This document shows, piece after piece, positions 1-6,110 of a stretch of 8,440 nt of DNA. Positions within the stretch are counted from its first letter, which is position 1. Each line of letters begins with the position of its first letter. Location of the stretch: the NCBI GenBank assembly GCA_017628595.1, contig JAGBYV010000159.1, forward strand, positions 1 through 8,440. The letters are read 5' to 3'. The position numbers were made by a program, and so were the translations under genes. The stretch is from Alistipes sp. (GTDB lineage Bacteria > Bacteroidota > Bacteroidia > Bacteroidales > Rikenellaceae). The notes beneath the pieces were generated by a model, which made no database searches, was not told the origin of the DNA, and was given only the letters and a program-made list of their open reading frames with translations.

Positions 1-31
1 AAACCCTCTGAAACGATGTTTCAAAGGGTTT
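1..31 (-). terminator. Probable hairpin terminator after tRNA-Gly
   Basis: An inverted repeat pairs AAACCCT (1-7) with AGGGTTT (25-31) and continues inward with T9:A23 and GAAAC (10-14) with GTTTC (18-22), leaving a 3-base loop and one C/A mismatch. It lies about 34 bases past the 3' end of the minus-strand tRNA gene, where a terminator is expected. The stem ends in TTT on the minus strand at the window edge, so the full U-tract cannot be seen. The plus strand also continues into a T-rich stretch, so it could serve an upstream plus-strand gene or act in both directions. Confidence 0.55.
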
Positions 32-65
32 TGCTTGATTTTGTCCTCAAAACTTTTGGACTTTG

Positions 66-138
66 AGCGGAAAACGAGACTCGAACTCGCGACCCCAACC
101 TTGGCAAGGTTGTGCTCTACCAACTGAGCTATTTCCGC
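66..138 (-). tRNA. tRNA-Gly (anticodon GCC)
   Basis: Read on the minus strand, the 73 bases fold as a complete cloverleaf. The acceptor stem is GCGGAAA paired with TTTCCGC. The D-arm is GCTC/GAGC with an AGTTGGTA loop. The anticodon stem CAACC/GGTTG carries the loop TTGCCAA, giving anticodon GCC, which reads glycine codons GGC and GGU. The T-arm is GCGAG/CTCGT with the standard TTCGAGT loop and one G-U pair. The discriminator base is U at position 66. The 3' CCA is not encoded (the next minus-strand bases are CAA), so it must be added after transcription. It seems to be a single tRNA unit with its own promoter. Confidence 0.97.
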
Positions 139-181
139 ATTATGTTTTGAACTTGCAACCGTTTCTATCGGATTGCGAGTG

Positions 182-212
182 CAAAGATAGAGCAAAATTT
201 TATATCTCCAAA
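182..212 (-). promoter_or_regulatory. Bacteroidota-type promoter of tRNA-Gly
   Basis: On the minus strand TTTG (212-209) is followed after 19 bases by TATCTTTG (189-182). This matches the Bacteroidota primary sigma factor consensus of a TTTG -33 box and a TAnnTTTG -7 box at normal spacing. Transcription would begin around 175-178, giving a leader of about 40 bases before the mature tRNA 5' end at 138. The assignment rests on the exact -7 match, the spacing and the position in front of a stable RNA gene. Confidence 0.75.
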
Positions 213-214
213 AC

Positions 215-253
215 TTTTTCAACTTTTTTTTCATTTTTTTTGCTCTTTTTTTT
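215..253 (-). promoter_or_regulatory. Phased A-tracts upstream of the tRNA promoter (UP-like)
   Basis: Four T-tracts on the plus strand (A-tracts on the minus strand) lie at 215-219, 224-231, 234-241 and 246-253, starting just beyond the -33 box of the tRNA-Gly promoter. Their centres are about 10.5, 10 and 12 bases apart, close to one helical turn, which is the arrangement of intrinsically curved DNA. A-rich sequence just upstream of stable RNA promoters often boosts transcription through the RNA polymerase alpha subunit. That role is inferred here; only the tract spacing is seen. Confidence 0.45.
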
Positions 254-327
254 CGCCGATGCGAGGCGGTCGGAGCAAAGTAGGTGATTATTAGAGATAT
301 ATGTAATTTGCTGCAAAATGTAAAAAA

Positions 328-702
328 TTACCCTTTCATCAGCGTGCGGCCTGCCCATACCAATGCTATGCCCAGCACTATCGTGCCGCCGGCGTAGATG
401 GCAAGTGTGAGATAATGGCGGTTTTGCAGCAAAAGATAGATGTCATCGGCAAATGTGGAGAATGTTGTGAAGCCTCCGCAGAAGCCCGTGATGAGCAGTG
501 CGCTCATGGCCGGTGTTATGGCATGCGTACGTTCGGCGGCGCCAAAGAGCAGACCTATAATAAAACTACCCACGACATTTACAGCGAAGGTACCCAGGGG
601 AAATGTCCCCACGACAAGTAGATTGCACAACTTGCCCGTCAGAAAGCGCATACAGGTGCCGACAAAGCCTCCCAAGCCGGCGATAAGCATTGTTTTAATC
701 AT
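328..702 (-). CDS. crcB: Fluoride channel/exporter CrcB (Fluc)
   Basis: A 124-residue hydrophobic protein of the CrcB/Fluc family, which forms dual-topology dimers in the inner membrane and lets fluoride leave the cell, protecting fluoride-sensitive enzymes. Four membrane segments fit the sequence, at about residues 5-20, 33-55, 65-90 and 98-120. Family hallmarks are GGFVGTCMR near the N-terminus (11-19), the conserved Asn of VNVVGSF (41-47), and GGFTTFSTF (76-84), which holds the pore phenylalanines and the central sodium-site region. Length is normal for the family. The start at 702 follows a putative promoter by only 4 bases; a second in-frame ATG at residue 5 (688-690) is a possible alternative. 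It is divergent from the urease operon. I see no fluoride riboswitch upstream and no clear terminator downstream. Confidence 0.93.
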   Translation of the reverse strand: MIKTMLIAGLGGFVGTCMRFLTGKLCNLLVVGTFPLGTFAVNVVGSFIIGLLFGAAERTHAITPAMSALLITGFCGGFTTFSTFADDIYLLLQNRHYLTLAIYAGGTIVLGIALVWAGRTLMKG

Positions 703-706
703 AATG

Positions 707-738
707 TAAAGATAAGAATTTTTCTTTTAGGGAACAAA
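707..738 (-). promoter_or_regulatory. Putative crcB promoter
   Basis: On the minus strand TTTG (738-735) is followed after 20 bases by TATCTTTA (714-707), one base off the Bacteroidota -7 box TAnnTTTG. The crcB ATG begins 4 bases later, so the transcript would be almost leaderless from residue 1, or have a leader of roughly a dozen bases if the ATG at residue 5 is used. The TTTG lies inside one arm of the inverted repeat at 727-784. This is based on motif and spacing only. Confidence 0.4.
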
Positions 739-784
739 TCCCATGCCACAAGCAAGAGAAAGTATGGCACAGGATTTGCCCTAA
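727..784. repeat. Imperfect inverted repeat between crcB and ureA
   Basis: Three paired blocks are nested about one centre near position 756: TTAGGG (727-732) with CCCTAA (779-784), CAAATCC (735-741) with GGATTTG (772-778), and TGCCA (744-748) with TGGCA (765-769). That is 18 base pairs, interrupted by an AA bulge (733-734) and a CA/CA mismatch, around a 16-base centre (749-764). The middle arms contain the TTTG -33-like boxes of both divergent genes. With the predicted start sites lying outside it, the repeat would not be transcribed, which favours a DNA-level operator over an RNA hairpin. No T-run follows it, and it sits between divergent genes, so it is unlikely to be a terminator. Confidence 0.7.
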
Positions 785-808
785 GCGTGGTGTAAACAAA
801 AATCTTTA
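775..808 (+). promoter_or_regulatory. Putative urease operon promoter
   Basis: TTTG (775-778) is followed after 22 bases by AATCTTTA (801-808), a weak match to the Bacteroidota TAnnTTTG box. The ureA ATG begins 3 bases later. The -7-like core ATCTTTA is identical to the one at the mirrored position in front of crcB. If real, the urease message is essentially leaderless. No better TAnnTTTG match is visible between 703 and 811 on this strand, but the assignment remains tentative. Confidence 0.3.
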
Positions 809-811
809 GAT

Positions 812-1114
812 ATGCATTTAACACCACGAGAAATTGACAAGTTGATGTTGCTGTCGCTTGGCATGGTCGCCGAGCGCCGACTCAACAAAGGGTTGAAACT
901 TAACTACCCTGAAGCTGTAGCCTACATCACCTCTCATGCATTGGAGGGGGCGCGCGAGGGCAAAAGTGTCGAGCAGGTCATGAAGGATGCGGCCTCGGTA
1001 TTGCGCCGTCAGGATGTAATGGAGGGCGTTGCCGACATGATTTCGTTATTGCAGGTCGAGGCTGTCTTTACCGACGGCTCGCGCCTGGTAAGTATTCACC
1101 ATCCTATAAAATGA
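812..1114 (+). CDS. ureA: Urease subunit gamma (UreA)
   Basis: The 100-residue gamma subunit of nickel urease, which assembles with UreB and UreC into the cytoplasmic enzyme that hydrolyses urea to ammonia and carbamate. The whole chain follows the family: the N-terminal [11 protein letters not shown], the [13 protein letters not shown] segment (27-39), EGAREGKSV (45-53), VMEGVADMI (69-77) and the typical C-terminal HHPI (96-99). Length matches UreA of other bacteria (about 100). The start at 812 is fixed by the conserved MxLTPRE beginning; the next Met is at residue 12. It is the first gene of the operon, and its TGA overlaps the ureB start as ATGA, so the two are probably translationally coupled. 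UreA and UreB are separate genes here, not fused as in Helicobacter. Confidence 0.97.
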   Translation: MHLTPREIDKLMLLSLGMVAERRLNKGLKLNYPEAVAYITSHALEGAREGKSVEQVMKDAASVLRRQDVMEGVADMISLLQVEAVFTDGSRLVSIHHPIK

Positions 1115-1626
1115 TGATTATGGCAAAGAGTAAATTGTATCCCGCCAGCAATGGCTTTATTCCCAAGACGGTGCCCGCGGTCGGCGGTGTGATATTGGCC
1201 GAGCAGGATATTGAGTATAATGCCGACCGTGCCACTGCAACTATTACCATCCGCAATACGGGTGATCGCCCCATTCAGGTTGGCTCGCACTTCCATCTGT
1301 TTGAGGTTAACCGATATCTGGAGTTCGATCGCTCCGCTGCCTTTGGCATGCATCTTAATATTCCCGCCACTACGGCCGTACGTTTCGAGCCGGGCGATAG
1401 CCGTGAGGTTGAGATTGTGGCTTATGCGGGTAAGAGGCGTGTAATAGGTTTCAACAATCTGGTAGATGGTTATACGGGTGTTGAGGATGCCCCGATCTAC
1501 TATCCTGTCTATCGTCGCGCATTAAGGCGTGTACATAAGCAGGAGTTTAAATGCCTGTGCGAGGATGGCGCGCAAAAAACATCTGCGCAGACACAGGAGG
1601 GTAAAAAGAGTAACGATAAAGCATAA
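1111..1626 (+). CDS. ureB: Urease subunit beta (UreB) with C-terminal extension
   Basis: The beta subunit of urease, giving structural support to the UreA/UreC trimer. The conserved core covers about residues 11-117: [16 protein letters not shown] (47-62), FEVN (64-67), [13 protein letters not shown] (91-103) and [12 protein letters not shown] (106-117). At 171 residues the protein is much longer than the common form of just over 100. The surplus is a tail (118-171) with a basic stretch [11 protein letters not shown] (134-144), a Cys-Leu-Cys (148-150) and a polar, Lys-rich end. The tail is read in frame up to 5 bases before ureC, with no sign of a frameshift. Three in-frame starts are possible (1111, 1114, 1120); 1111 overlaps the ureA stop. 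The 1120 start (MAKSK) would shorten it by three residues. Confidence 0.95.
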   Translation: MMIMAKSKLYPASNGFIPKTVPAVGGVILAEQDIEYNADRATATITIRNTGDRPIQVGSHFHLFEVNRYLEFDRSAAFGMHLNIPATTAVRFEPGDSREVEIVAYAGKRRVIGFNNLVDGYTGVEDAPIYYPVYRRALRRVHKQEFKCLCEDGAQKTSAQTQEGKKSNDKA

Positions 1627-1631
1627 CAGAG

Positions 1632-3350
1632 ATGGCAACAATATCAAGACAACAGAACAACAATCTATTTGGCCCCACCGTTGGCGATCGCATCCGCCTG
1701 GGCGATAGCGACCTATATGTTGAAATCGAGCGTGACCTGCGTCATTATGGCGATGAGGTGGTCTATGGCGGTGGCAAAACCCTGCGTGACGGTATGGCGC
1801 TGGCCAACACCATTACTTCGGAAGCGGGGGCTCTCGATCTGGTTATTACAAATGTGACGATCCTCGACCCTGTGCTGGGCGTAGTCAAGGCCGATGTGGG
1901 CATCAAGGATGGCCGTATTGCAGGTATCGGACAGTCGGGTAACCCTAATATTATGTCGGGTGTTGATCCCTCTCTGGTTACGGGTGCGGCGACCGATGCC
2001 ATCTCGGGCGAGCACCTCATCCTTACGGCCGGAGGTATCGACAGCCATGTGCACTACATCTCGCCGCAGCAGGCATATGCGGCACTGAGTAACGGAATCA
2101 CTACGCTTGTCGGTGGAGGCATAGGCCCTTCCGATGGCTCCAATGGTACAACCATCACATCGGGAGTGTGGAATGTTGAGATGATGCTCAAAGCAGTGGA
2201 AAACCTCCCCGTGAATTTTGGCTTTCTGGGCAAGGGCAACTGCTCCGTACAGGAGTCCATCGAGGAGCAGCTCCGAGCGGGCGCGTGCGGACTGAAGATT
2301 CATGAGGATTGGGGTTCTACGCCGGCCGCTATCCGTTCTGCGCTCGACGTTGCCGAGCGACATGATGTGCAGGTAGCCATCCACACCGATACACTCAACG
2401 AAGGTGGTTACGTTGAGGATACCATCGCCGCAATAGATGGCCGTACGATTCATACCTACCATACCGAGGGTGCGGGCGGAGGCCATGCCCCCGATCTGTT
2501 GAGAATGGCCTCCATGCCCTTCGTGCTGCCCTCGTCGACCAATCCCACATTGCCTTTCGGAGTCAACTCGCAGGCCGAGCTTTTCGATATGATTATGGTG
2601 TGCCACAATCTGAATCCGCAAATCCCCTCCGATGTAGCCTTTGCCGAGAGCCGAGTACGTCCCGAGACACAGGCCGCGGAGAACATTCTGCACGATTTGG
2701 GTGTATTGTCCATTGTTACATCCGACTCGCAGGCCATGGGCCGCGTGGGAGAGTCGTTTATGCGTACCGTGCAGATGGCATCCTATATGAAGCGTGCGTG
2801 CGGCCGCCTTAAGGAGGATAGCGACGATAATGACAACTACCGCGTGCTGCGCTACCTGGCCAAGATAACGATCAATCCCGCCATAGCCTTCGGTATGGCC
2901 GAGAGCATCGGCTCGGTGGAGAAGGGCAAACTTGCCGACCTGGTGCTGTGGGAGCCTCAGTTCTTCGGTGCCAAACCCAAAATGGTCATCAAGGGAGGTG
3001 CTATCAGCTGGGCAAATATGGGTGATCCGAATGCTTCGCTACCCACGCCGCAGCCATGTTACTATCGTCCTATGTTTGGAGCCTTTGGTCGTGTATTACC
3101 CGACACCTGCATATCATTTGTGTCGCAGGCAGCCATGCAGAGCGATGTAAAGACCCGTTTAGGTCTTGAACGTCAGGTCTGCCCCGTACGTCATACACGA
3201 CAGCTCTCAAAGTGCGACATGGTGCTGAACTCGGCAACGCCTCGTATCGACGTGAATCCCGAGACGTTCGATGTTGCCATCGATGGTGAGCGTATCGACA
3301 TTAAACCTGCCGAAAGATTCTCTCTCGGACAACTCTATTGGTTCAGTTAG
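1632..3350 (+). CDS. ureC: Urease subunit alpha, catalytic (UreC)
   Basis: The 572-residue catalytic subunit of urease, an amidohydrolase-fold enzyme with a two-nickel centre. Comparison with Klebsiella UreC shows a constant +5 offset through the active site. Nickel ligands are His139 and His141 (HVH), Lys222 (carbamylated bridging lysine, in GLKIHEDWG), His251, His277 ([14 protein letters not shown]) and Asp365 ([11 protein letters not shown]). Substrate and catalytic residues are His224, the flap Cys324-His325, and Arg341. All are present, so an active enzyme is expected once nickel is loaded. The N-terminal half begins with the usual [13 protein letters not shown]. Length is close to the family norm (about 567-570). 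It starts 5 bases after ureB and ends 1 base before ureE. The flap reads CHNLNP where Klebsiella has CHHLDP, outside the catalytic positions. Confidence 0.98.
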   Translation: MATISRQQNNNLFGPTVGDRIRLGDSDLYVEIERDLRHYGDEVVYGGGKTLRDGMALANTITSEAGALDLVITNVTILDPVLGVVKADVGIKDGRIAGIGQSGNPNIMSGVDPSLVTGAATDAISGEHLILTAGGIDSHVHYISPQQAYAALSNGITTLVGGGIGPSDGSNGTTITSGVWNVEMMLKAVENLPVNFGFLGKGNCSVQESIEEQLRAGACGLKIHEDWGSTPAAIRSALDVAERHDVQVAIHTDTLNEGGYVEDTIAAIDGRTIHTYHTEGAGGGHAPDLLRMASMPFVLPSSTNPTLPFGVNSQAELFDMIMVCHNLNPQIPSDVAFAESRVRPETQAAENILHDLGVLSIVTSDSQAMGRVGESFMRTVQMASYMKRACGRLKEDSDDNDNYRVLRYLAKITINPAIAFGMAESIGSVEKGKLADLVLWEPQFFGAKPKMVIKGGAISWANMGDPNASLPTPQPCYYRPMFGAFGRVLPDTCISFVSQAAMQSDVKTRLGLERQVCPVRHTRQLSKCDMVLNSATPRIDVNPETFDVAIDGERIDIKPAERFSLGQLYWFS

Positions 3351-3351
3351 A

Positions 3352-3903
3352 ATGAAAGTATATACACAAATTCTTGGCAATATATCCGATCCGGCGTGGA
3401 GCGAGCGAGCATCCACGTCCAGGATCGAATACATCGATATGGATCAGTGGACGGCGCAGAAGTCTCGTTTTGTTACGCGGGGCGATCGTGGTGGCGAGTA
3501 TGCCATAGCCCTGCGCCGCCACTCATCGCTCGCCGATGGCGACATTATCTGCTATGGCGATGGGGAGATGGCGGTTGTAAGACTGCGCATGAACGATATT
3601 ATGGTCATCGACCTCGGAGCCCTGATGCATCAGGAGATTGCCACGGCGCTGCATATTGCCGTGGAGCTGGGTCACGCTCTGGGCAACCAGCATTGGCCTG
3701 CCGTTGTGCAGGGCAGCAAGGTCTATGTCCCGCTGACGGTTGATCGCAGGGTGATGCAGAGCGTTATGAAGACCCATTCGCTGGAGCATATCGCCTATTC
3801 GTTCCGCCCGGCCGATCAGATTATTCCCTACCTCTCGCCACATGAGGTACGGCGCCTGATGGGAGCAGCGCATCACAACGAGCATAGCCATGTCCACGGA
3901 TAA
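3352..3903 (+). CDS. ureE: Urease accessory protein UreE (nickel metallochaperone)
   Basis: A 183-residue nickel carrier that delivers Ni(II) to the UreD-UreF-UreG complex on apo-urease. The N-terminal half (about 1-80) matches the peptide-binding-like domain, with GEYAIALRR and LADGDIICYG. The C-terminal metal domain carries ELGHALGNQHWP (105-116), whose His114 corresponds to the essential dimer-interface nickel ligand (His96 of Klebsiella). The chain ends in a short His-rich tail with His at 174, 175, 178, 180 and 182, a common nickel-storing feature of the family though shorter than in Klebsiella. I chose the ATG at 3352, one base after the ureC stop, because family homology begins there; an upstream in-frame ATG at 3271 would overlap ureC by 80 bases. 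The last 14 bases overlap ureF. Confidence 0.93.
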   Translation: MKVYTQILGNISDPAWSERASTSRIEYIDMDQWTAQKSRFVTRGDRGGEYAIALRRHSSLADGDIICYGDGEMAVVRLRMNDIMVIDLGALMHQEIATALHIAVELGHALGNQHWPAVVQGSKVYVPLTVDRRVMQSVMKTHSLEHIAYSFRPADQIIPYLSPHEVRRLMGAAHHNEHSHVHG

Positions 3904-4588
3904 CAGCCTTGGGTTGATTCTGCATCTGCTGCAACTGGCCGACTCGGCTCTGCCCATTGGCAGCTTCTCCTTCTCCAATACGCTGGAGAGTGCCGTGGTC
4001 TATGGCATTGTACACGATGAGTCTTCGCTGGAAGAGTTTGCTTACGCAGCCCTCAGACTTGCCGCTACGACAGATTGCGTGGCGGCACGTGTGGCACATG
4101 AGGGATATGGCTCCTCCGATATTGAACTTATCATGCAGGCCGATGAGGAGTTGCTGCTCCGCAAGCTCAATGCTGAGCAGCGGCAGATGAGCCTTCGTAT
4201 GGGTAGAAAACTTGCAGAACTTGCGAGCGGTATGTTTCACGATACGATGCTCGAAGACTGGCTTGGGTCTATTCGGTCGGGTGAGGCGGCAGGTACCTAT
4301 GCCGTAACGCTGGGTGTTGTCTGTGCCGCATCGGGTGTTTGCACAAGGGAGATGATCGCCGCAATGCTCTATGGCTCGGCCACGATGATGCTCAATGCCT
4401 CGTTGCGCCTTATGCGCATAACGCATAATGCCACGCAGCGTATTCTCTATGGCATGAGTTCAGGCATAGACGAGTTGTATGAGCAATCGCTTATGCTCTC
4501 GTTGGAGGATATGTACGGCTTTGCGCCGCAGATGGACTTGCTCTCGGCACTGCACGAGAGAGGTCGAAGTAGAATGTTTATGAATTAG
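3890..4588 (+). CDS. ureF: Urease accessory protein UreF
   Basis: A 232-residue, largely alpha-helical protein that forms part of the UreD-UreF-UreG complex on apo-urease and acts with UreG during nickel insertion. The N-terminus shows the family pattern LLQLADSALPIGSFSFS (13-29), and GEAAGTYAVTLGVV (about 137-150) matches the central conserved region. The highly conserved FSHS/YTHS motif reads FSFS here, with Phe28 in place of the usual His, and the following GLE reads TLE. Length is in the normal range. The start codon is embedded in the codons for the His-rich tail of UreE (14-base overlap), so translation is probably coupled. ureG follows 6 bases after the stop. Confidence 0.92.
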   Translation: MSTDNSLGLILHLLQLADSALPIGSFSFSNTLESAVVYGIVHDESSLEEFAYAALRLAATTDCVAARVAHEGYGSSDIELIMQADEELLLRKLNAEQRQMSLRMGRKLAELASGMFHDTMLEDWLGSIRSGEAAGTYAVTLGVVCAASGVCTREMIAAMLYGSATMMLNASLRLMRITHNATQRILYGMSSGIDELYEQSLMLSLEDMYGFAPQMDLLSALHERGRSRMFMN

Positions 4589-4594
4589 AAACGT

Positions 4595-5212
4595 ATGGGA
4601 AATAGTTGCAGAATAGGAATTGGCGGGCCGGTAGGCTCGGGCAAGACGGCCATCATCGAGGCCATCACGCCACGCCTTTTGGAGCGTGGGCACAAGGTGC
4701 TTATCATCACCAACGATGTAGTCACCACCGAGGATGCTGAGCATGTACGCCGCATGCTTCAGGGTGTGCTCCTTGAGGAGCGTATCATTGGCGTTGAGAC
4801 GGGAGCCTGCCCCCACACAGCCGTGAGGGAGGACCCCTCGATGAATCTTGCCGCCGTAGAGGAGATGGAGGCTCGCTTCCCGGATGGGGATGTGGTACTC
4901 ATTGAGTCGGGCGGTGATAACCTTACACTCACATTCAGCCCTGCGCTGGTCGATTTCTTTATCTATGTGATCGACGTTGCCGCGGGCGACAAGATTCCGC
5001 GTAAGGATGGCCCCGGCATATCGCACTCCGATATTCTGGTGATCAATAAAACGGATCTTGCGCCATATGTCCATGCCGATCTGGAGGTCATGCGGCGCGA
5101 TTCGCTGCTGATGCGTGGCGATAAGCCGTTCATCTATACAAACTGTTTCACGGGCGAGGGAATCGACTCTCTGGTCGATATGATCTGCCGCATGGCACTC
5201 TTTGAATCATGA
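4595..5212 (+). CDS. ureG: Urease accessory GTPase UreG
   Basis: A 205-residue SIMIBI-class GTPase whose GTP-dependent dimerisation drives nickel delivery to urease. Visible motifs are the P-loop GPVGSGKT (11-18), the [14 protein letters not shown] segment (67-80) with the Cys72-Pro-His74 nickel site, the Walker B-like ESGGDNL (104-110), and the guanine-specificity motif NKTDL (151-155). [12 protein letters not shown] (131-142) is also typical of the family. Length is normal. The usual NDIYT motif reads NDVVT at 40-44. There is no N-terminal His-rich extension, so nickel storage is left to UreE. Its TGA overlaps the ureD start as ATGA. Confidence 0.97.
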   Translation: MGNSCRIGIGGPVGSGKTAIIEAITPRLLERGHKVLIITNDVVTTEDAEHVRRMLQGVLLEERIIGVETGACPHTAVREDPSMNLAAVEEMEARFPDGDVVLIESGGDNLTLTFSPALVDFFIYVIDVAAGDKIPRKDGPGISHSDILVINKTDLAPYVHADLEVMRRDSLLMRGDKPFIYTNCFTGEGIDSLVDMICRMALFES

Positions 5213-6093
5213 TAGCAGAGATGCAGGCTTACACCCATACCCCTCGCATGGGTGCTGGAACTACGGGTAAATATGGCCTTGTGAGGCTTGGCTTCGAGCG
5301 TGATGGCAGTCGTTCCATCCTTCGCCAGTGGGAGCGGCGCACGCCACTCATCGTGCAGCAGGCGCTCTATTTCGATCCAGAGTGGGAGGAGCTGCCATGT
5401 GTCTACATTCTATCGTCGGGAGGCCCAAATGTCGATGGCGACCGTTATGAGCAGCATTTTCGTGTAGGATGTAATGCCTTTGCCCATATATCTACAGGCG
5501 CAGCAACAAAAATCGCCTGTATGCGCCACAACTACTCCTCCATGCAGCAGACTATCCACCTGGAGGAGGGGGCTTACCTGGAGTATCTCCCCGAGCCGCT
5601 GATCCCGTGTCGCGGTTCGCGCTACCTGTCGCAGACGCAGATTACGATTGCCCCTTCGGCCACGTTGCTCTATGCCGAGACCTATCTCTGCGGCCGTCGC
5701 TGGTCGGGGGAGCGGTTCGATTACGACGTTCTCTCGGTGAGTATGCGTGCCCAGCGCGAGGATGGCCAGTCGCTCTTTGCCGATAAGTTCATTGTGCGCC
5801 CTGCCGAGCAGCACCCATCGTGTCTGGGGGTGATGGGTTCATACGAGATCTTCGCGCAGGTGGTACTGCTTACGCCCGAGTCGCTTGCTGCACAGATCTA
5901 TTCGTCGTGCGAGCAGACCTTCGACAGTGAGATGGTGGCTGCTGTAACCTCCTTGCCAAATGGCTGTGGACTTATCTATCGCGTGATGGGCATGCAAAGT
6001 CAGGCGGTGAAGCGTCGTGTGCGTGAGTTCTGTTCGCTGGTGCGACTTACGGTCAAAGGGCGTCCGATGGCTGATGATTTTCCTTGGCGATAA
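5209..6093 (+). CDS. ureD: Urease accessory protein UreD (UreH)
   Basis: A 294-residue scaffold protein that binds apo-urease directly, recruits UreF and UreG, and is thought to channel nickel to the active site. Family signatures are [13 protein letters not shown] (69-81, the usual GG...GD segment), STGAATKI (95-102), [21 protein letters not shown] (118-138) and [10 protein letters not shown] (161-170). The length fits the family. ureD closes the accessory set here; the order E-F-G-D resembles Bacillus and Helicobacter (where it is ureH) and differs from Klebsiella, where ureD comes first. The ATG overlaps the ureG stop by 4 bases, suggesting coupled translation. The family is poorly conserved, so the match rests on these motifs plus the operon position. 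Confidence 0.93.
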   Translation: MIAEMQAYTHTPRMGAGTTGKYGLVRLGFERDGSRSILRQWERRTPLIVQQALYFDPEWEELPCVYILSSGGPNVDGDRYEQHFRVGCNAFAHISTGAATKIACMRHNYSSMQQTIHLEEGAYLEYLPEPLIPCRGSRYLSQTQITIAPSATLLYAETYLCGRRWSGERFDYDVLSVSMRAQREDGQSLFADKFIVRPAEQHPSCLGVMGSYEIFAQVVLLTPESLAAQIYSSCEQTFDSEMVAAVTSLPNGCGLIYRVMGMQSQAVKRRVREFCSLVRLTVKGRPMADDFPWR

Positions 6094-6110
6094 CCTTAAA
6101 AAACAATACT

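Noticed and set aside
48..58. Small palindrome CAAAACTTTTG
   Set aside because: It is 11 bases with a one-base centre, AT-rich, and can occur by chance; the similar string at 209-218 is explained by the tRNA promoter.
254..274. Short GC-rich hairpin (CGCC/GGCG) as a crcB terminator
   Set aside because: The stem is only 4 base pairs, and on the minus strand it is followed by A residues instead of T, so it does not fit a Rho-independent terminator.
63..287. Open frame of 74 codons on the plus strand
   Set aside because: It runs through the antisense of the tRNA-Gly gene and the A/T-tract promoter region; the translation is low-complexity (Phe-rich) and resembles no protein.
703..811. Fluoride (crcB) riboswitch or nickel riboswitch
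   Set aside because: The region folds into one long imperfect hairpin and lacks the conserved blocks and pseudoknot pattern of the fluoride motif; I could not match a nickel-cobalt riboswitch either.
1713..2693. Long open frame of 326 codons antisense to ureC
   Set aside because: It lies wholly within ureC, whose reading is secured by conserved catalytic motifs. The antisense translation is rich in His, Arg and Gly with no domain, as expected for a shadow of a codon-biased gene.
3071..3078. TATGTTTG, an exact match to the Bacteroidota -7 box inside ureC
   Set aside because: No TTTG lies at the required distance upstream and it falls in conserved coding sequence, so it is probably chance.
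3271..3351. Upstream in-frame start that would lengthen UreE by 27 residues
   Set aside because: The extension overlaps the conserved end of ureC and does not resemble the UreE N-terminus; the ATG at 3352, one base after the ureC stop, fits the family.
6084..6110. TTG start inside ureD for the urea channel
   Set aside because: The extra nine residues are not family sequence, and an ATG at 6111 after an A-rich gap is the natural start.
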